Shown here piece by piece: positions 1 to 8,270 of a DNA stretch of 64,000 bases. The notes under the pieces were generated by a model. That model was not told the origin of the DNA and did no database searches. It saw nothing but the letters and a program-made list of their open reading frames with translations. Where the stretch lies: NCBI RefSeq assembly GCF_002929355.1, contig NZ_PJIR01000007.1, positions 62,001 to 126,000 on the forward strand, read 5' to 3'. Within the stretch, counting starts at the first letter, position 1. Every line of letters starts with the position of its first letter. The position numbers and the translations under genes are program-made. This stretch comes from Arthrobacter sp. B0490. GTDB taxonomy: Bacteria > Actinomycetota > Actinomycetes > Actinomycetales > Micrococcaceae.

Positions 1-621
1 GTTCTTGGTACGGCGGGAGAGGACCTGCATGACGCGTTCCATCTCCTGCTCGCGCCCGATGACGGGGTCGAGCTTCGATTCGCGCGCCGCCTGCGTGAGG
101 TTGCGTCCGAACTGGTCCAGCACCACCGAACCGGCGGGAGTCCCCTCCTGCTGCGGGCCGCCGGCAGCCGCCGGCTCCTTGCCCTGGTAACCGGACAGCA
201 GCTGGATGACCTGCTGGCGGACACGGTTGAGGTCCGCGCCGAGCTTCACGAGGACCTGCGCGGCGACACCTTCACCCTCACGGATGAGTCCGAGCAGGAT
301 GTGCTCGGTGCCGATGTAGTTATGGCCGAGCTGGAGTGCCTCCCGCAGGGAGAGCTCCAGTACCTTCTTGGCCCGGGGGGTGAAGGGGATGTGACCGGAC
401 GGGGCCTGCTGGCCCTGCCCGATGATCTCCTGCACCTGCTCCCGCACGGCGCCCAGCGAGATGCTGAGCGACTCGAGGGCCTTGGCGGCCACACCCTCGC
501 CCTCGTGGATGAGGCCAAGCAGGATGTGCTCGGTGCCGATGTAATTGTGGTTGAGCATGCGGGCCTCTTCCTGGGCCAGCACAACAACTCGACGGGCACG
601 ATCTGTAAATCTCTCAAACAT
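1..621 (-). CDS. clpC: ClpC AAA+ unfoldase, N-terminal part (cut by window edge)
   Basis: This is the first 207 codons of the ATP-dependent Clp protease chaperone subunit, which unfolds and feeds substrates to ClpP. Two Clp_N repeats are visible (about residues 4-70 and 80-145), each containing the motif [14 protein letters not shown] linker follows and then the start of the first AAA module ([13 protein letters not shown]). The ATG at 621 follows AGGAG about 10 nt upstream. The rest of the gene lies to the left of the window. It stands at the end of the lysS-lsr2 block but has its own upstream region with a -10-like TAGCAT (659-654) and a ClgR-like palindrome (687-704). The family assignment is certain; regulation is inferred. 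Confidence 0.97.
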   Translation of the reverse strand, partial: MFERFTDRARRVVVLAQEEARMLNHNYIGTEHILLGLIHEGEGVAAKALESLSISLGAVREQVQEIIGQGQQAPSGHIPFTPRAKKVLELSLREALQLGHNYIGTEHILLGLIREGEGVAAQVLVKLGADLNRVRQQVIQLLSGYQGKEPAAAGGPQQEGTPAGSVVLDQFGRNLTQAARESKLDPVIGREQEMERVMQVLSRRTKN

Positions 622-686
622 CAGACACACACTCCTAGCTAACGCGTATTTCGATGCTACGGGGCCGGAGTGCGCTTTGGGCGCGT

Positions 687-704
687 GTTCGCCACAGGCG
701 AGAT
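687..704 (-). promoter_or_regulatory. ClgR-like operator upstream of clpC
   Basis: Read on the minus strand, the site is ATCTCGCCTGTGGCGAAC, with the inverted repeat TCGCC-TGT-GGCGA. It matches the recalled actinobacterial ClgR consensus (WNNWCGCYNANRGCGWWS) at all specified positions except the central A. It sits just upstream of the position expected for a -35 box if TAGCAT (659-654) is the -10, which is where an activator would bind. ClgR is known to activate clp genes in corynebacteria, mycobacteria and streptomycetes. No ClgR gene is in the window. Confidence 0.5.
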
Positions 705-744
705 AACGCCGGAGGGCTACCGCTCCGGCGTCCGGTGGAGGCGG

Positions 745-1080
745 TCAGCGCTGGGCGGCGCGGTAGGCCTCGACGATCTCGCTGTTGACGCGCCCGCGGG
801 AGGAGACGTCGTAGCCGTTCTCCCTCGCCCACTCGCGGATCTGGGCGGCCTCCTGGTTACGGGATGCAGCCGGCGCACCCGCGGTGGTCGACCGCTGCTT
901 CGACTGGTTGCTGCGGCGTGCGGCACCCACGTAGTCGCCGAGTGCGGCACGGAGTTCCGAGGCGTGCGCCTCGGAGAGGTCGATCTCGTACTGCACGCCG
1001 TCCAGGCCGAATCGCACGGTCTCGTCGGCCTCGCCGCCGTCGATGTCATCGATGAGAATGATCTTTACTTTCTGCGCCAC
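745..1080 (-). CDS. lsr2: Lsr2 nucleoid-associated DNA-bridging protein
   Basis: A 111-residue H-NS-like xenogeneic silencer of actinobacteria. It binds the AT-rich minor groove and bridges DNA. The N-terminal oligomerisation half (about 1-60) starts MAQKVKIILIDDIDG. The C-terminal DNA-binding half carries the AT-hook-like RGR in SSRGRVNSEIVEAY. Translation starts at GTG (1080-1078), chosen because AGGAG lies 6 nt upstream and because the N-terminus matches the family. A strong promoter lies directly upstream (TTGACC-17-CATAAT), so it is transcribed separately from lysS. It is followed by clpC on the same strand. Confidence 0.97.
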   Translation of the reverse strand: MAQKVKIILIDDIDGGEADETVRFGLDGVQYEIDLSEAHASELRAALGDYVGAARRSNQSKQRSTTAGAPAASRNQEAAQIREWARENGYDVSSRGRVNSEIVEAYRAAQR

Positions 1081-1124
1081 AATGATCTCCTACTTTTTTC
1101 CTCGATATCGATGTCCCCAGAACG

Positions 1125-1153
1125 ATTATGGGCCACAATTCAATCGAGGTCAA
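1125..1153 (-). promoter_or_regulatory. Sigma-A type promoter of lsr2
   Basis: On the minus strand, the -35 TTGACC (1153-1148) and -10 CATAAT (1130-1125) are separated by exactly 17 nt. This is the best consensus match I found in the window. The predicted transcript start near 1118 leaves a leader of about 38 nt that contains the AGGAG of lsr2. The local region is AT-rich against a very GC-rich background, as Lsr2 targets are, so autoregulation is possible but not shown. Confidence 0.75.
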
Positions 1154-1163
1154 AGAAGGAGAT

Positions 1164-1361
1164 TCAGCCGGGGTTTATTTCCTGATCGCCTTTTTTATCG
1201 TCGCCTGATTCCCTGCGGCGCGCGTCCTCGGCGTCCTGCAATTCCTCGGCATGCGCCATCGCCTCCCGCTCCGCGCGGTCCGCGTTGAATATGGCCTTGA
1301 TCACGAAGTAGAACAGGACGGCCAGACAGGCGGACGGCAGCAGTACTGCGACATATTCCAT
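1164..1361 (-). CDS. Small single-pass membrane protein, translationally coupled to lysS
   Basis: A 65-residue protein of unknown function. Residues about 3-24 form one hydrophobic membrane segment (VAVLLPSACLAVLFYFVIKA). A highly charged cytoplasmic tail follows (DRAEREAMAHAEELQDAEDARRRESGDDKK). The ATG at 1361 is only 2 nt after the lysS stop, so it is probably expressed from the lysS message by translational coupling. Small proteins of this kind between lysS and lsr2 are known in Micrococcaceae, but I know of no assigned role. The coding status is supported by the position and the clean membrane/charged-tail layout. Confidence 0.75.
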   Translation of the reverse strand: MEYVAVLLPSACLAVLFYFVIKAIFNADRAEREAMAHAEELQDAEDARRRESGDDKKGDQEINPG

Positions 1362-1363
1362 GG

Positions 1364-2875
1364 CTACTGGCCTGCCTCGGGCTTGAGAATGGGGAAGAGT
1401 ATGGACTCGCGAATTCCGACGTTCGTGAAAAGCATCACGAGCCTGTCGATTCCGAGCCCGATCCCGCCCATGGGCGGAGCACCGTATTCGAGGGCCCGGA
1501 GGAAATCCTCGTCGAGCTGCATGGCCTCGTCGTCACCCGCGGCCGCCTGCCGCGACTGCTCCGTCAGCCGCTCGCGCTGGATGACGGGGTCGATGAGCTC
1601 GGAGAATGCCGTGCCGCGTTCCATCCCGCCGATGATGAGGTCCCAGGCCTCGATGAGCTGCGGGTCCTCGCGGTGGGGCCGCGCGAGGGGCTGGGCCGAC
1701 GGGGGGTAGTCGTAGACGAAGGTCGGCTGGAGGAGCGTCGGCTCGACGATCTCGGAGAACAGCTCGAGGACCACCTTCTCCGCACCCCACGCCGGGTTGA
1801 GCTGGACCTCGTGGCGCTCCGCGATGATCCGGAGTTCCTCCACTGCGGTGTCCGGGGTGATGTCCTGTCCCACGGCGGTCGAGAGGCCCGGGTACACGCC
1901 GAGCCACGCCCAGTCGCCGTCGAGGTCGATCGTGCCCTTCGCCGTCTCGATGGTGCGGGAGCCGAGGAGGTCCGCGCAGGCGAGGATCATCTCCTTCATG
2001 CGGTCCGCCATGACGAACTGGTCCGCGTAGGCCTCGTAGCACTCGAGCATGGTGAATTCGGGGCTGTGCGTCGAATCGACGCCCTCGTTGCGGAAGATCC
2101 TGCCGATCTCGTAGACGCGGTCGATCCCGCCGACCACGGCGCGCTTCAGGTACAGCTCGAGGGCGATCCGGAGCGTCATCTTCTGGTCGAATGCATTGAG
2201 GTGCGTCTCGAACGGGCGGGCCGTGGCTCCGCCGTGCACGAGCTGGAGGATGGGGGTCTCCACCTCGATGTAGTCGTGGCGGTTGAGCGTCTCGCGCAGG
2301 GTCCGCGTGATGGCGGCGCGGGTCCGGACCATCTGGCGTGCTTCCTCGCGCACCATCAGGTCGACGTAGCGCTGGCGGACGCGCGTCTCCTCGTTCACCC
2401 CGGCGTGGAGCGTGGGCAGGGGGCGCAGCGCCTTCGACGCCATCGTCCAGGAGCCGGCCATGACGGACAGCTCGCCGCGGCGGGAGCTGATCACCTCGCC
2501 CTGCACCTGCACGTGGTCGCCGAGGTCCACGAGGGACTTCCACTCGGCGAGGCTGTCCGCGCCGATCTCGGCGAGGCTGAGCATGGCCTGGAGCCGGGTG
2601 CCGTCGCCTTCCTGCAGGGTGGCGAAGCACAGCTTGCCCGAGTTGCGGATGAACACCACGCGGCCGACGACGGCGACCCGGCTGCCGCTCGACTCGCCCG
2701 CGGCGAGGTCTGCGAATTCCTCCCGCACCTCGGCGAGCGCATGCGTCCGCTCGGGTCGCACCGGGTAGGGCTCCATCCCGGCGTCGAGCAGGGCTGCGCG
2801 CTTCTGCAGCCGGAAGCGCATCTGCTCGTTGAGGTCGTCCGGGGGGAGGGTTTCGTCAAGGGTCACGGAAGACAA
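1364..2875 (-). CDS. lysS: Lysyl-tRNA synthetase, class II
   Basis: Charges tRNA-Lys with lysine in the cytoplasm. The 503 residues show an N-terminal OB-fold anticodon-binding domain (about 65-160) and a class II catalytic core. Motif 2 is RIFRNEGVDSTHSPEFTMLE (near 265-285) and motif 3 is GIGLGIDRLVMLF (near 472-484). The length is normal for the family. The start is TTG at 2875, with GGGGAG about 8 nt upstream; a GTG three codons in (2866) is the alternative. It follows panC by 45 nt and is followed immediately by the 65-aa membrane protein. Confidence 0.97.
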   Translation of the reverse strand: MSSVTLDETLPPDDLNEQMRFRLQKRAALLDAGMEPYPVRPERTHALAEVREEFADLAAGESSGSRVAVVGRVVFIRNSGKLCFATLQEGDGTRLQAMLSLAEIGADSLAEWKSLVDLGDHVQVQGEVISSRRGELSVMAGSWTMASKALRPLPTLHAGVNEETRVRQRYVDLMVREEARQMVRTRAAITRTLRETLNRHDYIEVETPILQLVHGGATARPFETHLNAFDQKMTLRIALELYLKRAVVGGIDRVYEIGRIFRNEGVDSTHSPEFTMLECYEAYADQFVMADRMKEMILACADLLGSRTIETAKGTIDLDGDWAWLGVYPGLSTAVGQDITPDTAVEELRIIAERHEVQLNPAWGAEKVVLELFSEIVEPTLLQPTFVYDYPPSAQPLARPHREDPQLIEAWDLIIGGMERGTAFSELIDPVIQRERLTEQSRQAAAGDDEAMQLDEDFLRALEYGAPPMGGIGLGIDRLVMLFTNVGIRESILFPILKPEAGQ

Positions 2876-2920
2876 GTTTACGGCTCCCCGCCGGGCCGGC
2901 GGTGGGCTGCCCGGTGTGCG

Positions 2921-3844
2921 TCAGCCCACAGGCGGCAGGAAGGCGTTGTCGATGAGCCGGACGGCGCCCACCCGCGCCGCCACGACCGCGAGGGGGCGGC
3001 CCGGGCGCGCGCCGTCCCCCGCCGGCGCGAACGACGACGGGTCGACGATCTCCAGGTAGTCGAGGTCCACGCCCTCCTCGGCGTCGACCTCCGCGCGGGC
3101 CGCGGGGAGGTCGAGGGGCGCGCCCGTCAGGGCGCGGCTCCGGAGCGTCTCCAGCACGCGCGGGAGGACCAGGGCCGCCCGGCGCTCGCCGGCGCCGAGG
3201 AAGCGGTTACGGCTGGACAGAGCCAGGCCGTCGGCGTCGCGCACGATGGGCACGCCCTCGATGCGGACGGGCACGTCGAGGTCGAGCACCATGCGGCGGA
3301 CGAGCGCGAGCTGCTGCGCGTCCTTCTCGCCGAAGTACGCGCGGTAGTCGGCTTCCGTGCCGGGCAGCCCGAGATTGAGGAGCTTGGCGACGACGGTGAG
3401 CATGCCGTCGAAGTGGCCGGGCCGGGAGGCGCCCTCCAGCACCTCCCCCATGCGTCCGGCACTCAGGCGGACCAGCGGCTCGCCGCCGGGGTACATGTCC
3501 TGGACGGACGGGGCGAAGACGACGTCGACGCCGCACTCGCCGAGGAGCCGGAGGTCGTCGTCGAGCGTGCGCGGGTAGCGCTCGAGGTCCGCCGGGTCGC
3601 CGAACTGCAGGGGGTTCACGAAGATGGACGCGACGACGACGTCGGTGGCCTCCCGCGCGGTGCGGGCGAGCGTGGCATGGCCCTCGTGCAGGCCGCCCAT
3701 GGTGGGTACGAGGCCGAGCGACGGCCGTCCGCCCTGCGCACGGGACCGGGCGTCGTCGAGGAGGGCGGTGGTGGCCGCGCGCAGGGCGGCAGGCGTGGAG
3801 ACGAGGAGCGGGGTGGCCGGGCGGGGGGTGCCGGTCGGGGTCAC
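2921..3844 (-). CDS. panC: Pantoate--beta-alanine ligase (pantothenate synthetase)
   Basis: Joins pantoate and beta-alanine with ATP to make pantothenate, a coenzyme A precursor. At 307 residues it is the usual length. The HIGH-like nucleotide-binding motif [10 protein letters not shown] lies at 47-56, FGEKD at 172-176 and the KMSKS-like SSRNRFL at 211-217. The start is GTG at 3844 with GGAAGG upstream. It lies 108 nt downstream of a DUF2520 Rossmann protein. panB and panD are not in the window, unlike many actinobacteria where panD follows panC. Confidence 0.97.
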   Translation of the reverse strand: MTPTGTPRPATPLLVSTPAALRAATTALLDDARSRAQGGRPSLGLVPTMGGLHEGHATLARTAREATDVVVASIFVNPLQFGDPADLERYPRTLDDDLRLLGECGVDVVFAPSVQDMYPGGEPLVRLSAGRMGEVLEGASRPGHFDGMLTVVAKLLNLGLPGTEADYRAYFGEKDAQQLALVRRMVLDLDVPVRIEGVPIVRDADGLALSSRNRFLGAGERRAALVLPRVLETLRSRALTGAPLDLPAARAEVDAEEGVDLDYLEIVDPSSFAPAGDGARPGRPLAVVAARVGAVRLIDNAFLPPVG

Positions 3845-3952
3845 GGGTGTCCTTCCGGGACGGGGGCGGGTGGTCGGGCAGGCGGGCGGAGAGGGGCCGG
3901 GCGGGGCCGGCGTGCCTTCGGGGGTGTCGTCGACGGTCGTCGTCGGGGGGTG

Positions 3953-4891
3953 TCAGGGTCGGACGTCCGGGGTACCGCCGGGCGGCTCGTCCGCAGGGGT
4001 GTCGGCGAGTACGGCGAGGATGGCCTGTCCCTGCGTGGGCGAGAGGATGCCCCGCTCGAGGGCGCGCAGGGCCGTGGCTCGCGCCATGCCGAGGTAGGCC
4101 TGCCGGGTGTCGGGGGCGTCGTGGGCGTCCAGCGCGGCCCGGTGGGCGCGGACCGTCCCGGCGTCGCCCCGGGCCACGGGGCCTGTCAGGGCACCCTCCC
4201 CGGACGACAGTGCGTTCTCGAGCGAGGCCTTCATGAGGGGGCCGAGCAGGCGGTCGGGGTGCTGGACCCCGATGTCCGTCAGGAGCTGCGCGGACTGGGC
4301 CGTGATCGTCACGAGGTGGTTGGACGCGTGGGCGAGGGCTGCGTGGTACAGCGCGCGGGACTCCTCCTCGATGACCACGGGCTCGGCCCCCATCTCGACG
4401 ACGAGCGCCTGCGCGATCGGCAGCACCGCGGCGGGGGCGGTGATCCCGAACATGCAGTCCGGCAGCCGCCCCAGGTCGAGGCTCAGCCCCGTGAACGTCA
4501 TGGCCGGATGGATGGCCAGGGGGATGGCGCCGGCCGCGCGGGCGGGCCCGAGGACCGAGGTGCCGTAGCGGCCGGAGGTGTGCACCACGAGCTGCCCGGC
4601 CTGCCATGCGCCCAGCTGTGCGAGGCCCTCGACCAGTTCGGGCAGGGCGTCGTCCGGTACGGCGAGCAGCACCAGCTCGGCGCGTTCGATGACATCCGGG
4701 ACCTCCAGCACGGGCACCCCGGGCAGGAGGTTCTCGGCGCGCTCCCGACTCGCCTCGGACACGGCGGAGACGCCGACGACGGCGTGGCCCGCGGACCGCA
4801 GGGCCGCACCGAGGACGGCGCCGACCCTGCCGGCGCCGACGACGCCGACCCCGAGCCGCCCGGGGCGCCTCGAGGCGTCAGCGCCGGCCAT
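3953..4891 (-). CDS. Rossmann-fold DUF2520 oxidoreductase-like protein
   Basis: A 312-residue protein with an N-terminal NAD(P)-binding Rossmann domain (GAGRVG at 19-24, followed by a beta-alpha-beta pattern) and a C-terminal all-helical DUF2520 domain. The overall plan resembles ketopantoate reductase and other 6-phosphogluconate-dehydrogenase-like enzymes. The ATG at 4891 lies inside the end of the upstream PH-domain gene (14-nt overlap), which indicates coupling. An in-frame open stretch runs further upstream but is only the shadow of that gene. Its position next to panC suggests a role in pantoate synthesis. This is inference, and the substrate is unknown. Confidence 0.85.
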   Translation of the reverse strand: MAGADASRRPGRLGVGVVGAGRVGAVLGAALRSAGHAVVGVSAVSEASRERAENLLPGVPVLEVPDVIERAELVLLAVPDDALPELVEGLAQLGAWQAGQLVVHTSGRYGTSVLGPARAAGAIPLAIHPAMTFTGLSLDLGRLPDCMFGITAPAAVLPIAQALVVEMGAEPVVIEEESRALYHAALAHASNHLVTITAQSAQLLTDIGVQHPDRLLGPLMKASLENALSSGEGALTGPVARGDAGTVRAHRAALDAHDAPDTRQAYLGMARATALRALERGILSPTQGQAILAVLADTPADEPPGGTPDVRP

Positions 4892-6779
4892 CTGCGGGCT
4901 CCTCGCTCGGGGACGGAGCCGGGACGTAGCGCGGCACGTCGGGCATGACCTCGCGCACGGGGCCGGGAGCCGTCCCGGAGGTCTCGACGGGCTTCGGGGT
5001 CCCGGCGGGCTCCGGGGTCCCGGGTGCGGGGAGGGCCTCAGGCGTCCCCGGAAGCTGCTGCGTTCCTGGAGCCCCGAGGGTCGCGGGGGTCTCCGGGGTC
5101 CCTGGAAGCCGGGCGCCCGGGGTGGACGGGACCGCGTCGGACCGCCCGGAGAGGCCACCTCCGTCGCCGGACCGCACCCCGGCGCCGCCCTGCGCGGCGC
5201 TGCCGCCACCGCCATCGCCCGGTCCGGGGGCGTGCGAAGGGGGAACCGGGCCGCCGCCCGGAACGCCGACCGGCAGGTCGACCGCAGCACCGGCCGGGGG
5301 CGCGGCTACCGGGACGGGCTTCATCCACTGCTCGGGGCCGCTGCGGCGTCGCGCCTCCGCGGCCCGCGCCGCCTGCCCGTGGAAGAGCTGCCATGCGGTG
5401 TCGGAGTCGGCGAGGAACACGCGGGCGCTGACGGGCCCCGGCGTGGTCTGGAGCTGCAGGTCGGACACCCCGAAGCGTCGGTCCACGGGTCCCTGGTGGA
5501 GGGAGAGGGACTGGGTCCGCTCGTGCGGGACGACGACGAGCTGGCGCCACAGCACGCCGGAGCGCAGGAGCAGCGCCGTCCCCGTGACGGCGAAGCCGTT
5601 CCGCCGCCACGCGAGCGGCGCGAGCCACCGGGCGCGGCGTGGTGTGGTGACGAATCCTTCGCCGCCGTCGCGGCCGGCCATGCCCGCCGCGAAGACCTCG
5701 ACGGGGCGCGGCGTCCCGGGATCGGGGAGCACCAGCGCTAGGGTCTGCAGCACCTCGTCGCGCGTCCCGACCGGCAGCAGGGTGGCCCGCGCCTGCCCCT
5801 CGCTGGAGACGGAGGCGCCGTAGCCCGCCACGTTCACGGTGACCCGGTACCAGCCCTTGAACCGCCAGAGCGGAGGCTGGACGATGCTGAGGGCCTGCAC
5901 CCTGCCGGGCGGGACGGTCTGCGCCCTGGTGTCCAGCAGGCCGTAGCGCATCCTGATGCCGTCCGGGGAGGTGGCGGCACGGAAGTTGTAGCCGGTGTTG
6001 AGGGCGGACCAGTAGCCGCCGACCACGCCGATGAGGATGGGGATGAAGGACGTCGCGATGATCGGAGTCTCGAAGACGACGCCGAGCGTCACGACGACGA
6101 CGGCCGCCACGACGAGCGCCACGGTCATCCCGGACAGGACGGCGGCCCCGATGACGCGGCCGGGCGGGATCGCCACCACCTCGCGCTCCGGCGCCTCGAC
6201 GACCTCCTCGGGGTGGTCGGGGTCCGCATCCACCCCCGCCGCGCGCGCGAGGATCGTGGCGCGCAGCTTCCGGGCGTCGTCGAGCTTCAGGAAGGCGAGC
6301 CGGACGGCGGACTCGCCGGCATCGGCCACCTCGAACTTGAGTTCGGCCAGTCCGAAGATGCGGGCGAGGAACGGCTGGACGATGTCGATCGCCTGGACCC
6401 TGTCCAGCCTCGCCTGCCGCTGCTGGCGGAAGACGACGCCGGAGTGGACGCGCACGTGCTCGGCCGTCACCTGATAGCGCGTGAAGTACCAGGAGACGAG
6501 GAAGGCACCGGCCACGAGGAGGACGACCGCGAGGAGGACCCCGCCGGCGACCAGGACGCCGACGCCCTCGGGGAGCGGACCGCGCCCCCTGGTCTCCGCG
6601 GAGAACAGGCCCTCGAACCAGTCCCTGCCCACGAAGTAGAGGATCGCGACGAGCACGATCCAGCCGCGGACGAGCGGCGAGATGACGTGGACGCGCTGCC
6701 ATGCGTCGGCGCCCGCGCCGGCCACGCCGTCGGGGGCGGGAGGCGGCGGCGTTCCGGAGGGACCGTTTGCCAGGGTCAC
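4878..6779 (-). CDS. Large bacterial PH-domain (bPH2) membrane protein, YdbT-like
   Basis: A 633-residue membrane protein of the YdbT type. It has paired hydrophobic segments (near residues 28-45 and 75-95, then near 195-250), each followed by a bPH2 domain, three PH-like repeats in all. The C-terminal ~110 residues are a disordered Pro/Gly/Thr tail with many PGTP/PGTPE units that the Bacillus protein is not known to have. The start is GTG at 6779, overlapping the stop of the smaller PH gene as GTGA, so the two are co-translated. In B. subtilis the ydbS-ydbT pair gives bacteriocin resistance; the role here is unknown. Confidence 0.85.
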   Translation of the reverse strand: MTLANGPSGTPPPPAPDGVAGAGADAWQRVHVISPLVRGWIVLVAILYFVGRDWFEGLFSAETRGRGPLPEGVGVLVAGGVLLAVVLLVAGAFLVSWYFTRYQVTAEHVRVHSGVVFRQQRQARLDRVQAIDIVQPFLARIFGLAELKFEVADAGESAVRLAFLKLDDARKLRATILARAAGVDADPDHPEEVVEAPEREVVAIPPGRVIGAAVLSGMTVALVVAAVVVVTLGVVFETPIIATSFIPILIGVVGGYWSALNTGYNFRAATSPDGIRMRYGLLDTRAQTVPPGRVQALSIVQPPLWRFKGWYRVTVNVAGYGASVSSEGQARATLLPVGTRDEVLQTLALVLPDPGTPRPVEVFAAGMAGRDGGEGFVTTPRRARWLAPLAWRRNGFAVTGTALLLRSGVLWRQLVVVPHERTQSLSLHQGPVDRRFGVSDLQLQTTPGPVSARVFLADSDTAWQLFHGQAARAAEARRRSGPEQWMKPVPVAAPPAGAAVDLPVGVPGGGPVPPSHAPGPGDGGGGSAAQGGAGVRSGDGGGLSGRSDAVPSTPGARLPGTPETPATLGAPGTQQLPGTPEALPAPGTPEPAGTPKPVETSGTAPGPVREVMPDVPRYVPAPSPSEEPADGRR

Positions 6780-7291
6780 AGCCCCGCCAGCCTGGCTTCT
6801 CCCCGCGCGGACAGCTGCTCGCGCAGGCGTGTGCCCTCCTCGGCCGGCAACCCGGGGATGAAGGCGTTGGTGGCGGGAGCGGCGGTGTGGAGCTTCAGGG
6901 TGCAGATCCCGTAGGCGCGTTCGAGGGGGCCGACGGCGACGTCGACGTACTGCATGCGGCCGTACGGGACCACCAGGGTGCGCTGGAAGAAGACGCCCTG
7001 GCGCACGAGGAGGTCGTCGTCGCGCTCGGCGTAGCCGATCGACGCGACCTGCCGCGGCAGCAGGAGTCCGCGCCAGGCGGACAGGACCAGCACGACGGCG
7101 GGCAGCCCCCACGCGAGCCACACGGGCGGGAAGGACTCCCAGATTTCCAGGAGGCGCAGCACCAGCGGGATGCTCGCCAGGACGAGCCAGACCAGTGATC
7201 CGATGAGCCAGCCGATGACCCTGACACGCAGGTACTTCGGCGACACCCTGGACCACTCGAGCCCGGACGGATCGATTGGTTCCCTACGCAT
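6776..7291 (-). CDS. Small bPH2-domain membrane protein, YdbS-like
   Basis: A 171-residue protein with two hydrophobic segments (about 25-70, separated by a short polar turn) and one bacterial PH domain. The PH core reads YGRMQYVDVAVGPLERAYGI, typical of DUF304/bPH2. It is the small partner of the 633-residue PH protein that follows with a 4-nt GTGA overlap. The ATG at 7291 lies 8 nt inside the end of the DUF3180 gene and is preceded by a G-rich Shine-Dalgarno. Membrane location is certain from sequence; the binding partner is unknown. Confidence 0.87.
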   Translation of the reverse strand: MRREPIDPSGLEWSRVSPKYLRVRVIGWLIGSLVWLVLASIPLVLRLLEIWESFPPVWLAWGLPAVVLVLSAWRGLLLPRQVASIGYAERDDDLLVRQGVFFQRTLVVPYGRMQYVDVAVGPLERAYGICTLKLHTAAPATNAFIPGLPAEEGTRLREQLSARGEARLAGL

Positions 7292-7769
7292 ACTCCCCCT
7301 CGCTGGAGCCCGCCGCGCCCGAGCCGTCGTCGTCGGGCGGAAGCCGGCAGAAGTCCTCGACGACCAATCCCACCATGATCATGATGATCCCACCCGCCAT
7401 CAGGGCGGCCGAGCCCCACAGGGGCGCCGTGGCGGACCGCACCGGGAGGAGGGCCGCCTGGTCCACGAAGATCCCCGCGTGCCAGCCGAGGCTCAACGCT
7501 CCGGCGTATGCGCACGCCTGCGCGAGGACGAGGGTGCGGGTGGCCAGGATCGGGTCGAGCGGGCGGTCGTGGTCGCCGTTGCGCCAGCGGAGCACGCGCC
7601 GGCCGAAGACCAGGGTGATGCCGATGATGACCGCCGTCGTGACGAGCGATGTCAGGGGCAGGGTGGGCGTGCCGAAGCCGTTCCGCGTGGCGAGCCAGTT
7701 GACCAGCCAGCCGACGAATCCGGCCACCAGGCCGACCAGGGCCAACCAGCGGAACCGAAGGGTGCTCAC
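7284..7769 (-). CDS. DUF3180 family four-helix membrane protein
   Basis: A 161-residue actinobacterial membrane protein. Four hydrophobic segments are visible (about 9-27, 40-56, 82-100 and 120-140). The cytoplasmic loop after helix 2 is basic (RRVLRWRNGDHDR) and the C-terminal tail is acidic. The start is GTG at 7769, and its AGGA overlaps the folK stop 6 nt upstream. In many actinobacteria DUF3180 follows folK in the same operon. Its function is unknown. Confidence 0.85.
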   Translation of the reverse strand: MSTLRFRWLALVGLVAGFVGWLVNWLATRNGFGTPTLPLTSLVTTAVIIGITLVFGRRVLRWRNGDHDRPLDPILATRTLVLAQACAYAGALSLGWHAGIFVDQAALLPVRSATAPLWGSAALMAGGIIMIMVGLVVEDFCRLPPDDDGSGAAGSSEGEYA

Positions 7770-7775
7770 AGCGTC

Positions 7776-8270
7776 CTAGACTCCCTCGAAGGGCACCAGG
7801 CCCGCAAGGTCCTCGGCCTCCGCGGCGAGTTCCACCACGGGCCGGCCGGCCAGGACGGCCCCCGAGTCCATCCACGCCCACGGCTGCAGGACGAAGGCCC
7901 GCGACGCCGCACGCGGGTGCGGGATGGTGAGGGTCTCGTCGTCCGACGTCCAGGTGCCGTAGGTGATGATGTCGACGTCGAGCGTCCGCGGCCCCCACCG
8001 CTCCGTGCGCTTGCGGTGGTGCCGTTCCTCGACGGCCCGGCAGTGCTCGAGGAGCTCGTACGGGCCGAGGTCCGTCTCGACCTCGATGACCATGTTGAGG
8101 TAGTCGGGCTGCTCGGGCCCGCCCACCGGCTTGGTCCGCACGACGGGCGAGACGCCGTGGAGGCGGACGTGATCCGATTCCACGAGGTCCGCGACGGCGC
8201 GCACCAGGGTGTCGTTGCTGGCGCCGAGGTTGCTGCCGAGGGCGAGCACGGACCTGACGGTGCCGCTCAC
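7776..8270 (-). CDS. folK: 2-amino-4-hydroxy-6-hydroxymethyldihydropteridine diphosphokinase
   Basis: Transfers pyrophosphate from ATP to hydroxymethyl-dihydropterin, the step before dihydropteroate synthase in folate synthesis. The 164 residues show the family signatures LALGSNLG (near 9-16), the RTKPVGGPEQPDYLN loop, and the metal and ATP motif RWGPRTLDVDII (near 91-102), with the usual pair of Asp residues. The GTG start overlaps the folB stop (GTGA). It is the last folate gene of the cluster. Confidence 0.96.
   Translation of the reverse strand: MSGTVRSVLALGSNLGASNDTLVRAVADLVESDHVRLHGVSPVVRTKPVGGPEQPDYLNMVIEVETDLGPYELLEHCRAVEERHHRKRTERWGPRTLDVDIITYGTWTSDDETLTIPHPRAASRAFVLQPWAWMDSGAVLAGRPVVELAAEAEDLAGLVPFEGV

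Noticed and set aside
1673..4948. 1091-codon plus-strand open frame
   Set aside because: It is antisense to lysS, panC and the DUF2520 gene, has a composition dominated by Arg/Gly/His/Val and no family pattern. Long shadow frames are expected at this GC content.
6780..7256. N-terminal extension of the YdbT-like gene
   Set aside because: The extra codons are an Arg/Pro-rich shadow of the YdbS-like gene; GTG at 6779 with a GTGA overlap gives the natural start.
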